Source: Dama dama
Lineage: Eukaryota > Chordata > Mammalia > Artiodactyla > Cervidae
Length of the DNA: 64,000 nt
Assembly: GCF_033118175.1 (NCBI RefSeq)
Contig: NC_083696.1
Coordinates: 40,347,001-40,411,000 of the forward strand
Reading direction: 5' to 3'
Part shown: one piece after another, positions 53,873 through 64,000 of the stretch
How the letters are laid out: every line of letters starts with the position of its first letter
Numbering within the stretch: the first letter of the stretch is position 1
Made by a program: the position numbers and the translations under genes
The notes under the pieces: generated by a model
The model's database searches: none
Told to the model about the DNA's origin: nothing
What the model saw: only the letters and a program-made list of their open reading frames with translations

Positions 53873-54838
53873 CTTCAGAAACCTGTATGCAGGTCAGGAA
53901 GCAACAGTTAGAACTGGACATGGAACAACAGACTGGTTCCAAACAGGAAAAGGAGTACATCAAGGCTGTATATTGTCATCCTGCTTATTTAACTTACATG
54001 CAGAGTACATCATGAGAAATGCTGGGCTGTAAGAAGCACAGGCTGGAATCAAGATTGCCAGGAGAAATATCAATAACCTCAGGTATGCAGATGACACCAC
54101 CCTTATGGCAGAAAGTGAAGAGAAACTAAAAAAACCTCTTGAAGAAAGTGAAGGAGGAGAGTGAAAAAGTTGGATTAAAGCTCAACATTCAGAAAACTAA
54201 GATCATGGCATCTGGTCCCATCACTTCATGGGAAATAGATGGGGAAACAGTGGAAACAGTGTCAGACTTTATTTTTGGGGGCTCCAAAATCACTGCGATG
54301 GTGATTGCAGCCATGATATTAAAAGACCCTTACTCCTTGGAAGGAAAGTTATAACCAACCTAGATAGCATATTAAAAAGCAGAGACATTACTTTGCTAAC
54401 AAAGGTCCGTCTAGTCAAGGCTATGGTTTTTCCAGTGGTCATGTATGGATGTGAGAGTTGAACTGTGAAGAAGGTTGAGCACTGAAGAATTGATGCTTTT
54501 GAACTGTGGTGTTGGAGAAGACTCTTGAGAGTCCCTTGGACTGCAAGGAGATCAGTTCTGGGTGTTCATTGGAAGGACTGATGCTGAAGCTGAAACCAAT
54601 ACTTTGACCACCTGATGAGAAGAACTGACTCACTGAAAAGACCCTGATGCTGGGAGGGACTGGGGGCAGGAAGAGAAGGGAACGACAGAGGATGAGATGG
54701 TTGGATGGCATCACCGACTCGATGGACTTGAGTTTGAGCAAGCTCCAGGAGTTGGTGATGGACAAGGAAGCCTGGCATGCTGCAGTCCATGGGGTTGCAA
54801 AGAGTCATACACAACTGAGCAACTGAACTGAACTGAAA
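53873..54838 (+). mobile_element. BovB LINE fragment (RT to 3' end)
   Basis: It starts inside the RT domain (cctgacctgcctcttcagaa). LRYADDTTLMAESEE at about 54080-54120 contains the RT YADD box. It ends in the actgaactgaactga tail and is broken by frameshifts. It abuts the 5' end of the L1 head to head. Confidence 0.9.
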
Positions 54839-54917
54839 AGTTACCAAAAGAAAAACTGCATCTCTTTTGCCCTAACAAAGATATGAAGACTAAAAAAAGG
54901 AAAAAAAGACAGGAAAA

Positions 54918-55052
54918 GAGACTTCCCTGATTTCCAGCAGTTAAGACTTCATGCTTCCAATGTAGGGGACGTGGGTTGGATCCCTGGTCAGGAATGAAGA
55001 TCCCATGTACTATGTGGTGCAGCCAAATATATATGTATATATATATATAGAG
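54918..55052 (+). repeat. CHR-type SINE with (AT)n tail
   Basis: Gacttccctgatttccagca ... gatccctggtcaggaatgaa, followed by an atatat microsatellite (55026-55050). Confidence 0.77.
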
Positions 55053-55569
55053 AGAAAACAGGAAAATGTATAATATTTTTTAAAGGATGATCACATGATC
55101 TACCCTAGCCAACACTTAGAAGTGAATTTGCAATAGACTATAGATGTTATGTCTATAACAGAGAACCTAAGAGAATTAGGTGAAATGAAGAATTTCTAAT
55201 GAAAATTTAGACTCTTATTTGCTTAATTCTTTAAATGTCTTTACATTATTTATTAGTCAATATTTGACTATGAGGATCTTAATGTTTATTTTTAATCTAA
55301 TGTTTCTCAGTAGCACACTGCAGAGGGCACAGACTCAGAGAGGTATAGAAAAGCATGTAATGGTTCATCCAGATACAGACACTACCTAAAACAAAATGCA
55401 AACTCTGCTTTACCCATCTCTTAAAACGTCCCACACAGTCGCCCACTAGCAAGAGAAGAGGGTTCCACAGTGAACTCAGAGGGTCCCTGGATGGACCAGT
55501 CTGGAGGGCAACAACGCCCTTATGAGTCTGAGAGCTAACACATGTTGAATTGGCTTACTCTGTACTAAG

Positions 55570-55728
55570 CCTGGGCTTCTCTGGTGGCTCAGTGGTAAAG
55601 AATCCCCCTGCAATGCAGGAGACACAGAAGACACGGGTTTGATCAGAAAGATTCCTTGGGTCAGGAAGATCCCTGGGTCAGGAAGATCCCTTGGGGAGGG
55701 CATGGCAACCCACTGCAGCATTACTGCC
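55570..55728 (+). repeat. Bov-tA SINE, rearranged
   Basis: Gggcttctctggtggctcag ... cccttggggagggcatggca, with an internal duplication of the gggtcaggaagatccc segment (about 55656-55691). Confidence 0.83.
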
Positions 55729-55734
55729 ATCTTA

Positions 55735-55845
55735 GCTTCTTCATCTGTGAAATGGGGCTAAGAGTGCTGGCCTCACTGAGTTAATCAATGATGAATTAAT
55801 CCATAATGAGATAACCCATGTAAAACACCTAACATGATATAAGAC
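55735..55845 (+). repeat. MIR SINE remnant
   Basis: Cttcatctgtgaaatggggc ... gagataacccatgtaaaaca. Confidence 0.62.
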
Positions 55846-56448
55846 TGGTGGAGATGGGGCCCCCTGCATATCGGTGAGGCATTCTGGGTGCTCTAGTTCC
55901 AAAAGAACCAGATCACAGGTTCTCCCGATCTCCTCTAGCCACATACCAGGGGCCAGGGCCACAGAATCACAGATCCAGCTGCCAACCTTAGATGGTGACA
56001 TCGCTCTACCACCCAATTACAATCTGTAGACCAAAAATCAGAAAAGGCTACTCCATCCTGCTTGTTCAACCTCCACTCTATGAAGGAGAGGAAAGATGTT
56101 ACAATGTTAACCTAGTGACCTTGGGTCCTGGCTGAGCTTGGGCCCCTGCTATCCACACAGAGACTGGCTCTGAGGGCCCTCAGCCTACTCCCCACTTGGC
56201 ATTAAGGACTTACTCCCTATGCAGAGCATGTCTCCAAAATGTGACTTCCACCCACCTCTCAGGTCCCTAAGCCCACCAGCGCCCACTCCAAGCCTACTGC
56301 CTTAGCATCCGCATGTGCTATGGTCCTCTTATCTCACCACCTCAAAACTTATCTGCTATTGACTCATTTCCACAAGTCCCTCAGAAAACAAACTGGTTAA
56401 TCTGCCAACTAAATTATATGCCAACAAACAAGTTAAAAATAATAGCTT

Positions 56449-56582
56449 GGGACTTCCCCGGCAGTCCAGTGATTAAGACTCTGCTCCCAGTGCAGGAAGC
56501 ATGGGTTCCATCCCTGGTCTGTGATCAGGGAACTAAGATCTTGTGTGCTGCACAGTGTGGCCAAACAACAACAACAAAAAAA
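56449..56582 (+). repeat. CHR-type SINE
   Basis: Gggacttccccggcagtcca ... gtgatcagggaactaagatc, with a (caa)n/A tail. Confidence 0.82.
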
Positions 56583-57604
56583 TTATGGCTTAACCAAGTA
56601 GGCTTCAAGACTGGTTTCTGCAGCCCCTACCTATGTGGACAGGGTGCCACTGACCAGGGATAGACCTTGGGACGCTGGGGCTGCCTTTAGTCTAAAAGAC
56701 TTCCAACAGGGATATGATTTGTGGCGCTAGATTCCTGGTTTCTTCTCTGTCCCTCACTAACAGGGTGATCTTACGAAAGTGACTCCCCTTCTAAGCCTCA
56801 TCCTGGAACTCTGGTCTCTGAGGTTGATTCCCTCCAGAATTCTGACTATCATGCTTAGCCTGAGAGGGTTCCACCTTTACATTCACTCTCCTCATCATCC
56901 TTTCTCCATCACCACCATCCTTGCTGCCACTACAACCACCGTCAGGCAGGCCACCGCAGAGATGCAGCTAAAGCTGAGTGGTGCATCTTTGAACCCAGAT
57001 AGGGAGCTCTGCACCGCTGGGCTGGACTCTGTCCTGTGTCACCTGCCCCATTTGCCTGATGTCAGAGAGGGATAAAGGACAGGAAAACTGAAGACAGCCA
57101 GGTCACCGCAGTGGCCACTAGAACAACCCTGGGAGGCCCCATGCTGCTGGTAGTGGAAGGGGCTGACCTGCTGAGGCCCAAGTGCAAGGTGGAGGAGGTG
57201 ACGCACATGATGCCAAAGGCCACTGAGATGTCACATAAGTCCCCAAAGGGCTAGCTGCTGGCTGCTGGGTTGCCACTCCCAAGGTGTCACCAGCAGAGCC
57301 ACCAGGAGAAATGGAGGACACTGGTGACCCTGGAGTGCGTGGAGGTGGTACAAGTGCAAGATGCTAGCGCACACCACGACGGTTCCCAGCAGCGAACAGG
57401 GGAGAAGTCAGAGGAGCTCTGCACCAATGCCAACGCCGCATAGCCGGCCTGCCTCACCCCTGCCCCTGCCCTCCGGACCAGGGCATCTGTCACCTCTGGT
57501 ACCTCCATGAAGGCCTCCTGGCTAGGAGTTTTAGAGGTTTCCGCAGGGCTGAGATGAGGGACAAGGGTCAGGTCGTGAGGTCAGGATGGAGCAACCAGGA
57601 TGTG

Positions 57605-57742
57605 TTCTGTCTCTCAATCGTGTCCGACACTTTGTGACCCCATAGACTGCAGCACGCCAGGCCTCCCTGTCCCTCACCATCTCCTGAAGTTTGCCAAGTT
57701 TTTGTCCACTGCTTCGGTAATGCCAGCCAGCCATCTCATCTT
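57605..57742 (-). mobile_element. BovB LINE 3' fragment
   Basis: Ctcaatcgtgtccgacacttt ... ccagccatctcatcttctg matches the reverse BovB 3' end. Confidence 0.8.
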
Positions 57743-57899
57743 CTGAGATGCACCAGCCCCCTCCCTAAAATCAGCCAGGTCCTTCCCCCAATCCGCCCGG
57801 CTTCCTGCGGGGTCCTTCTCCCCGCGAAGAAGAGGTGCCCCAGGCAGAATCCTGCTGTGGGAGAAGGTCCCTGCACAGCGAAAAGAACAAGGCATCCCG

Positions 57900-58430
57900 G
57901 AATTTACACGGAGAAGGGAGCAGGGACGTCATGGTGGGTGACTACTGGTCTCCTCCCAACGTGGAGGGCGGTAGGCGCCAGTACCGGCGGCAACAGTGAG
58001 TAAGGGCCCAGACTCTGCGCCGCGGAACAATGTGGGAGCATCAGAGATGCGGGCGCAAGAAACGGCTGGAGAGGGAAGCGGTATCTGGGACAGGACAGGG
58101 GGAGCAGGGATCCAATCTTATTTGGCTTTCCGTTCTCCTCGGTCGCCTTCCCCCCGGGACCCTACGCCCGAGATCCGACTCGAGAGATTCCTGATTGACG
58201 ACGATTCCTCGCGCCTGGTATGCAGCGTTGATAAAGATGCCCGCTCCGCTCCAGAGCCCAGGGCCCGGCACCCACCCGCCCACTTCCTCCGAAGCACAGG
58301 GCGCAGGAGTCGCTCTCACCTTCTTCCCCGGCGGCCCCGGGACCCCGAGCTGAGGTCCGTTCCGCCTGAGTCCCAGAAGTGCCAGAGGCGCTGGAGCTGC
58401 TGTCGCCGAGGGCGAACTGCTCGCAGTCCC
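57900..58430. promoter_or_regulatory. CpG-rich block, possible distal promoter
   Basis: Repeat-free and CpG-rich, with a cAMP-response-element half (gacgtcatg at 57926), immediately before the GC-box minisatellite. On the + strand an ATG at 57931 reads 21 codons into a good donor (aca|gtgagtaag, GT at 57996). On the - strand it lies about 16.5 kb upstream of the R3HCC1 CDS and could be a distal first exon or promoter. Neither is proved. Confidence 0.4.
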
Positions 58431-59640
58431 CGTCCCTCCGCGCCCCCTCCGCGAGTCCCCGTCCCTCCGCGCCCCCTCCCCGAGTCCCCGCCCCTCCGCG
58501 CCCCCTCCGCGAGTCCCCGTCCCTCCGCGCCCCCTCCCCGAGTCCCCGCCCCTCCGCGCCCCCTCCCCGAGTCCCCGCCCCTCCGGCCCCCTCCCCGAGT
58601 CCCCGCCCCTCCCCGAGTCCCTACCCCTCCGTGCCGCCTCCCGAAGTTCCTCTCCCTCTGTGACCCCTCTCCGAGTGCCCCCCCCGAGTCCCTGCCCCTC
58701 CGCGCCCCCTCCCCGAGTCCCCGCCCCTCCGGCCCCCTCCCCGAGTCCCCGCCCCTCCGCGCCCCCTCCCCGAGTCCCCGCCCCTCCGGCCCCCTCCCCG
58801 AGTCCCCGCCCCTCCCCGAGTCCCTACCCCTCCGTGCCGCCTCCCGAAGTTCCTCTCCCTCTGTGACCCCTCTCCGAGTGCCCCCCCCGAGTACCCGCCC
58901 CTCCGCGCCCCCTCCCCGAGTCCCTACCCCTCCGTGCCGCCTCCCGGAGTTCCTGTCCCTCTGTGACCCCTCTCCGAGTGCCCCCCCGAGTCCCCGCCCC
59001 TCCGCGCCCCCTCCCCGAGTCCCCGCCCCTCCGCGCCCCCTCCCCGAGTCCCCGTCCCTCCGCGCCCCCTCCCCGAGTCCCCGCCCCTCCGGCCCCCTCC
59101 CCAAGTCCCCGCCCCTCCGCGCCCCCTCCCCGAGTCCCCGCCCCTCCGCGCCCCCTCCCCGAGTCCCCGCCCCTCCGCGCCCCCTCCGCGCCCCCTCCCC
59201 GAGTCCCCGTCCCTCCGCGCCCCCTCCCCGAGTCCCCGCCCCTCCGCGCCCCGTCCCCGAGTCCCCGCCCCTCCGGCCCCCTCCCCGAGTCCCCGCCCCT
59301 CCGCGCCCCCTCCCCGAGTCCCCGCCCCTCCGCGCCCCCTCCCCGAGTCCCCGCCCCTCCGCGCCCCCTCCCCGAGTCCCCGCCCCTCCGCGCCCCCTCC
59401 CCGAGTCCCCGCCCCTCCGCGCCCCCTCCCCGAGTCCCCGCCCCTCCCCGAGTCCCTACCCCTCCGTGCCGCCTCCCGAAGTTCCTCTCCCTCTGTGACC
59501 CCTCTCCGAGTGCCCCCCCCGAGTCCCCGCCCCTCCGCGCCCCCTCCCCGAGTCCCTACCCCTCCGTGCCGCCTCCCGGAGTTCCTGTCCCTCTGTGACC
59601 CCCCCCAGTGCCGCCCCTCCGCGCCCCTCCCCGTCTTCCC
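58430..59640. repeat. GC-rich minisatellite, 29-bp unit
   Basis: Tandem units with consensus gagtccccgcccctccgcgc plus cccctcccc, estimated at 35-40 copies by length. Longer variant blocks contain tgccgcctcccgaagttcct and ctctgtgacccctctccga. Each unit carries a GC box (ccccgcccc). The long Pro-rich frames across it (57996-59498 on +; two on -) are by-products of a stop-free repeat and are not called as genes. Confidence 0.92.
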
Positions 59641-60384
59641 AAGTCCCAGCCCCTTCCCAGCCTCAGCAGTAGCCAACCGAGTTGAGACTGGACAAGTGCG
59701 ACTCTGAGCAAGAACCCCGACTTTTAAGCCTTTTTTTTTTTTCATCTAGAAAGATTACCTCTTCCCACCATGGCCCCTCGCTGGACTCGGGAGGACCAGG
59801 AGAAATATTCTCTTTGGGACTAGGGAGGGGTCTGGGGAAGCCTGACGGCAGAGAACCCTATTGGCAGGCAGAGTCAGTGACAGAGCATTAGAACAGTTTG
59901 CCAAGGAAGCTCACCTCTTCCCTCGTCATCCTTTCATTAGTGACCAGGACAGTGCCTACAGCTCGCTTCTAATCCTGGAAATTGGTAAAGACAGCTGAGA
60001 TTTGGGTCCATTCTAGAAAGGGCCCCACTCCCAGAAGCTCTGGTTCTCCTGGTAAACAAAAACAAATTCGGTTCTGGTTTCTGGAAGTTTCTTTTCCAGT
60101 CCTCTCCTATAATCAAAGAGAATTCTTCATAGAAAACTTGCAGAAAAACTGCAGTTTACTAGAAACAGCATGTCATATATGTGCGCTTCATAAATCTGGT
60201 AGGGTGATCAGAATCACAACTCTTGCCCTTGTTTGCATTAGAACAGAAAAAAAGTACCGTGATTGCATTATAATAGGAGCCAGAGTCCAAGATTGGGGAT
60301 TTTCTTGCTGACTCAGCCACCCACTGCCCTGCAGATGCCTAATGCTGTACTAATCCTTCATTGTGCTAATATCTTGGAATTACC

Positions 60385-60752
60385 CTTTACCATAGGCTGA
60401 ACATTTGTGTCTCCCCAAAGTTCATATGTTGAAATCCTAACCCCCAATGTAATGGCATTAGGAGGTAAGGCTTTTGGGAGCTGTAATCAGGCCCTAAGTG
60501 TGGAGCCCTCGTGAATGGAAATAGTACCTTTATAAGGAGATGCCAGACATTGGTCGCCCTTGTCATCTTTCCACCATGTAAGGATGTGAGATGAGGCCAT
60601 TTGCAACCCAGAAGAGAGATGACCCTCACCAGAACCAGACCACGCTGGTACTCTGATATCCAACTTCCAGACTCCAGAACTATAAGAAATAAATTGCTAC
60701 TGTGTGTAGTCACTCAGCCTGTGGCGTTTCTTATAGCAGCCTAAACTAAGAC
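60385..60752 (+). mobile_element. MLT1-type solo LTR (ERVL-MaLR)
   Basis: Aggctgaacatttgtgtctcc, aaatcctaacccccaatgta, tggagccctcgtgaatgg and agaactataagaaataaatt follow the mammalian MLT1 LTR layout, including the AATAAA near 60689. No internal retroviral sequence is attached. Confidence 0.75.
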
Positions 60753-60805
60753 ACACTTCCTCTGACTCTAAGTTCCTGGAAAGCAGGGGCCCAGTCTTAA
60801 ACTTC

Positions 60806-61088
60806 CTTCTTGGACTGTCCGGGTGGTCCACTGGTTAAGAATCAACCTGCTGATGCAGGGACACGGGTTCGATCCCTTGTCCAGGAAAATCCCACATGCT
60901 GTGGAGCAGCTAAGCTCATGCACCACAACTACAGAGCCTTTGCTTAAGAGCTGTGCTCTGCAACAAGAGAACCAACACGAGAAGTCCGCACACTGCAACT
61001 ACAGAGGAGCCCTCAATCGCTGCAACTGGAGAAAACCCGCACGCAGCAGTGAACACCCGGCACAGCCATCAATAAATACATAAAATTA
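60806..61088 (+). repeat. CHR-type SINE, near full length
   Basis: Ggactgtccgggtggtccac ... ggttcgatcccttgtccagg ... gcaactggagaaaacccg, with an (aaat)n tail. Confidence 0.85.
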
Positions 61089-61351
61089 AATTTTCTTCTT
61101 TCCTCCGCTGCTTTGTTAGTTCATATATCACAGGCACAAAAACCTGGATTTGTTCATTTTTAACTGTCCTGGGTTTAGAACTGCAGCACGATATTTTTGC
61201 CTGCCTGAATTCTCTTCCAACATGTGTAATCTAAATACGTTTCTATTATTCTTGGTTAGCCTATCATGTGATCACCCAGTAAGCCAGCCGACATTCATCA
61301 CACATGCAGAGCAGTGGGAATCTACTAGCTGAGGTGTGATCCATGCTGCAT

Positions 61352-61550
61352 TATGAGGTGGTGAAGAATCTGCCTGCCAGTGCAGGAGTCGCAGGAGTCA
61401 TGGGTTCCATCCCTGGCTCGGGAAGATCCCTTGGAAGAGGAAATGGCAACCCACTCCAGTATTCTTGCCTAGAAAATCCCATGGACAGAGGAGCCTGGCG
61501 GGCTACAGACCACAGGGTCTCAAAAGAGTTGGATATGACTGAGTGACTAA
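61352..61550 (+). repeat. Bov-tA SINE
   Basis: Gaggtggtgaagaatctgcc ... gttggatatgactgagtgac. Confidence 0.87.
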
Positions 61551-62892
61551 AGAGCAGCAGGAGTTCATGACATGCTTTGGGGGTCCCTTGGGGAATGGTT
61601 GGTGTCATCTAATCACCCGCTGGTTATCTCATGAGGGCCCTGAGTCTGGGTCCTTCAGGAACTGGTGTGTAGCCCAGAGCTGTAATTTTTCTGCACCGTT
61701 GATGTGCCTGCTACAAAATACAAATAAAAAAGATTCAAGTTTGCCTATCAGCAAAGGAACCATCTGAAGACTGTCCTTGGTTTTCCTCAAAATAGGAAGC
61801 CGGTCAGCCAGTTAGGAGGCGGTTTTCTACCCGTAGAAGTCTGTGTAATCACAGCGCTGACAGCCAGAAGAAGCTGATCTGCCAGCTCAAAGCACAGACA
61901 CAACTGACCACCAACCACCCACGTACCCAGCACCAACCACAGAAAGTACTTTGGAGTGATGTGGTTTGGACAGTCGGCCTTAGGAAGAGCCTAGTGTAAC
62001 ACAGAGAATAGCCTGGAAGTTAGCAGTCCTGAATTCCCCTGTGAACTCTATGCTTTGGGCCAGTTGCCTAAGCTTCCGTGTCCTCGTCTATGAAAACATG
62101 ATTTCGCCTCCAATTGCTGAGGCTCCTTCAGAGTCTCATCCTTGGGTATCAGGTGCCTATTGTTTCTATGTAGGAGGATAAAAGGAACCCCACTTCTCCC
62201 AAAGAGTAGCTGCAACTTGAGTCAAAATGAGACGTTGGTAGAGAAAACAGTAAAATATTTCAAAAGAAAAGAGTGTTGCCAAACTCCCCCATCAACCCCA
62301 AGGCCAAGTTGCCTTTGGATTCCTTTTGCGTCAGCAGCTCTGCCAGTGGCCACATCCTTCTAAATGGCTCTTTTCCAATGGCCTTGATGACTTTCCAGCA
62401 GATTGAACCAGAACATCCTGATCTCTTTCTTGGGGTCTACTCAACCTTGGATGCTCTCTCCACCCTTCAGGCAACAGTTATTATCACATAAGCTTCACTC
62501 TTCCTGGGCCCTCCCACGACTGGGTGACCAACCTCAGAGCCCACCCAGCTGCAGGCCTCTGGCCGAGAGCTGCTTTCTGGGAGGCCCAGAAGGTTCTGAG
62601 GCTGCACCCCACCCCTTTCTTCCCAGCAACCCCCCCACCCCCACCCAACGCCCTCCACACACATCGATGTCCCCAGCTGGCAGGGACCAGGGACTCCCCA
62701 GACACTTTCCCAGGCATTTTCTGTGGCACTTCCCCAGTGCCCACGACAAGACAGCAAGGATTCAAGAGAAGGGAGAAGCAGACCACCCAAAGAGACCTTA
62801 AGAGAGTCAGAATTTCCAGAGTCACCTTGTCTGCTCCTCTTTACAGATAAGAAGTGAGAGGCCGGTTTCCAAAGCTACTAGTTAGTGGCTAA

Positions 62893-63016
62893 GGTGGAAA
62901 TGACAACCCACTCCAGTATTCCTGCCTGGGGGAGGAATCCCATGGACAGAGGTGCCTGGCGGGCTACAATCCATGGGGTCGCAAAAGAGTCAGACACGAC
63001 TGAACGACTGAGCGCT
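62893..63016 (+). repeat. Bov-tA SINE, 3' fragment
   Basis: Aaggtggaaatgacaaccca ... gtcagacacgactgaacgac. Confidence 0.84.
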
Positions 63017-63682
63017 CACAAACAAGGTGAGAACTGGAAACAGATTTCCTGATGCCCAGGCAGGACCAGTCCCCACCTGATTCGTTACATTTTCTCAAGG
63101 TGATCTTGGTGGAATCACGGATAGATGATATTCCAAAACTCGTAGATTACTTGACGAGATTCTAAAAGCCCCAGGAAGTATTCAAGGGAAATGAGAACCT
63201 GGCTGTAGTCTCTTTAAATGAAGCCTCCCTGAGCCCTTAAGTCAATGCTGTGTGTCTGGACCCCACAGGGCAGTGTCTGAACCTGATTCATCTCCAGAGA
63301 TGTGATTTCTCTCCACGCAGAGGGAAACTCACTAATCCCCTTAGTAAACTGAGTCAGCTCCAAGAGGAGAATCCTGAGGCCAGACCCAGGGCCCCCATGG
63401 GGATCCCACGCTGAAAATGCAGTCACCACCAGAGGGTGGCTTCCTGTCTTCAGTCTGATCCAGCCCAGACTCAAACCTCTTCTTTTAATTTGCTGTCCCA
63501 TAGTGAAGAACCAAGCTGAAACATTGAAACCAGGACTCCTTAGCAGCTCAGGTCAACAGGAGAAAGTAACAGGAGAATGGATAAGAGGTTCATAGTCTGG
63601 GCACTTAACTTTTTGGGGAGGTGGAATGGGTTCCCTACTCCACCTCCACGCCAGAGAACCTGGCCCATCTTCACTGTGTGTG

Positions 63683-63825
63683 CAGTGTATCAGCTGTGTC
63701 CTACTCTGCGGCCCCATGGACGGTAGCCCTCCAGGCTCCTCTGTCCGAGATTTCTCAGACAAGAATACTAGAGTGGGTCGCCACTCTCCTCCTCCTGGGG
63801 ATCTTCTCCACCCAGGGATCTTCAC
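63683..63825 (-). repeat. Bov-tA SINE fragment
   Basis: Gtgtatcagctgtgtcctactc ... ggatcttctccacccaggga, reverse orientation. Confidence 0.8.
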
Positions 63826-64000
63826 TCTATTCTGTTCCACCGGTCTCTGTTCCAGGCTGCTCGTGACTCCTTTTCCTGTCTGGCTCATCTGCCGACGTAC
63901 CTGCTGCTGCGGAAGAACTTCCGTCTGTTCCAGCTCTGCTCTCAGGTTCAAAGCCTGTCTCCCCGCAAGGATGGCAAACCCCACAGTTGTAACCTGTGCT

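Larger units (their letters stand above)
41363..57900. other. Intergenic or far-upstream R3HCC1 region, repeat-rich
   Basis: No exon of a known gene was recognised. CHMP7, the neighbour of R3HCC1 in mammals, is not visible. The stretch is made of CHR and Bov-tA SINEs, an old L1/HAL1-like region, a large L1, BovB pieces and diverged DNA. 41530-42240, 43120-43890, 44110-45830, 55060-55560, 55850-56440 and 56590-57590 show nothing I can name. Confidence 0.65.
59641..64000. other. Right-hand flank: SINEs, an MLT1 LTR and unassigned DNA
   Basis: No coding exon was recognised. 59640-60380, 61560-62890 and 63020-63680 show no repeat or gene I can name. Confidence 0.6.

Noticed and set aside
57996..59498. 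500-codon + strand Pro/Ser/Arg-rich ORF (and two long Gly/Arg-rich ORFs on the - strand)
   Set aside because: These frames cross the 29-bp minisatellite. Three 29-bp units make an 87-bp, 29-codon period with no stop in several frames at once, so length is not evidence of coding. There is no domain and no conserved start.
9103..61088. tRNA genes suggested by B-box-like ggttcgatccctgg motifs
   Set aside because: These motifs belong to tRNA-derived SINEs (Bov-tA and CHR types). No copy keeps a complete cloverleaf with a proper acceptor stem that I could identify.
1..64000. CRISPR arrays, prokaryotic operons, prophage or IS elements
   Set aside because: None are present. The regularly spaced look of some repeats comes from SINEs and minisatellites in a ruminant genome.
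41363..64000. Exons of CHMP7, the expected neighbour beyond R3HCC1
   Set aside because: No frame shows recognisable CHMP7 sequence. The gene most likely lies to the right of the window.

Overview
This is vertebrate, specifically ruminant (bovid, cattle-like), genomic DNA. The evidence is the dense set of bovid retroposons (BovB LINEs, Bov-tA SINEs, tRNA-derived CHR-type SINEs, a bovine-type L1) combined with multi-exon genes that have GT-AG introns. Nothing prokaryotic is present. The few long open frames are exons, retrotransposon ORFs or a GC-rich tandem repeat.

Two protein-coding genes can be reconstructed exon by exon, and they converge. On the + strand, 6377-30619 carries the last seven coding exons of LOXL2 (lysyl oxidase-like 2): the fourth SRCR domain and the whole copper amine oxidase domain. 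These exons give 340 codons plus stop, which fall on residues 435-774 of a 774-residue protein. A 3'UTR follows, with a poly(A) signal at 31493. The first 6.4 kb is the preceding LOXL2 intron; the 5' half of the gene lies outside the window. On the - strand, 41362-32880 carries a complete R3HCC1 coding sequence (R3H domain and coiled-coil containing 1): eight coding exons, 489 codons, poly(A) signal at 32386. The two poly(A) signals are about 0.9 kb apart with a Bov-tA SINE between them.

Region by region: 1-31.5 kb is LOXL2 exons separated by SINE-rich introns, with one 2.4 kb BovB LINE at 13.3-15.7 kb. 32.4-41.4 kb is R3HCC1, with a CpG-rich 5' end. 41.4-57.9 kb is a repeat graveyard containing a nearly full-length, disabled L1 (47.8-53.9 kb, - strand) and a BovB fragment abutting its 5' end. 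57.9-59.6 kb is a second CpG-rich block followed by about 1.2 kb of a 29-bp GC-box minisatellite. 59.6-64 kb is repeats and unassigned DNA.

The two genes are not obviously linked in function. LOXL2 is a secreted enzyme that cross-links collagen and elastin. R3HCC1 is a poorly characterised protein with a putative nucleic-acid-binding R3H domain. No coherent new system was found. The observations most worth checking are: a 41-bp-stem hairpin in the LOXL2 upstream intron (4293-4401); loss of the expected R3HCC1 start ATG (CTG instead), with an upstream exon that splices in frame; the GC-box minisatellite; a poly(A)-only insertion with a target-site duplication; a 49-bp duplication next to a LOXL2 splice donor; and several retrotransposon insertions with legible target-site duplications, including a twin-primed (inverted) L1.
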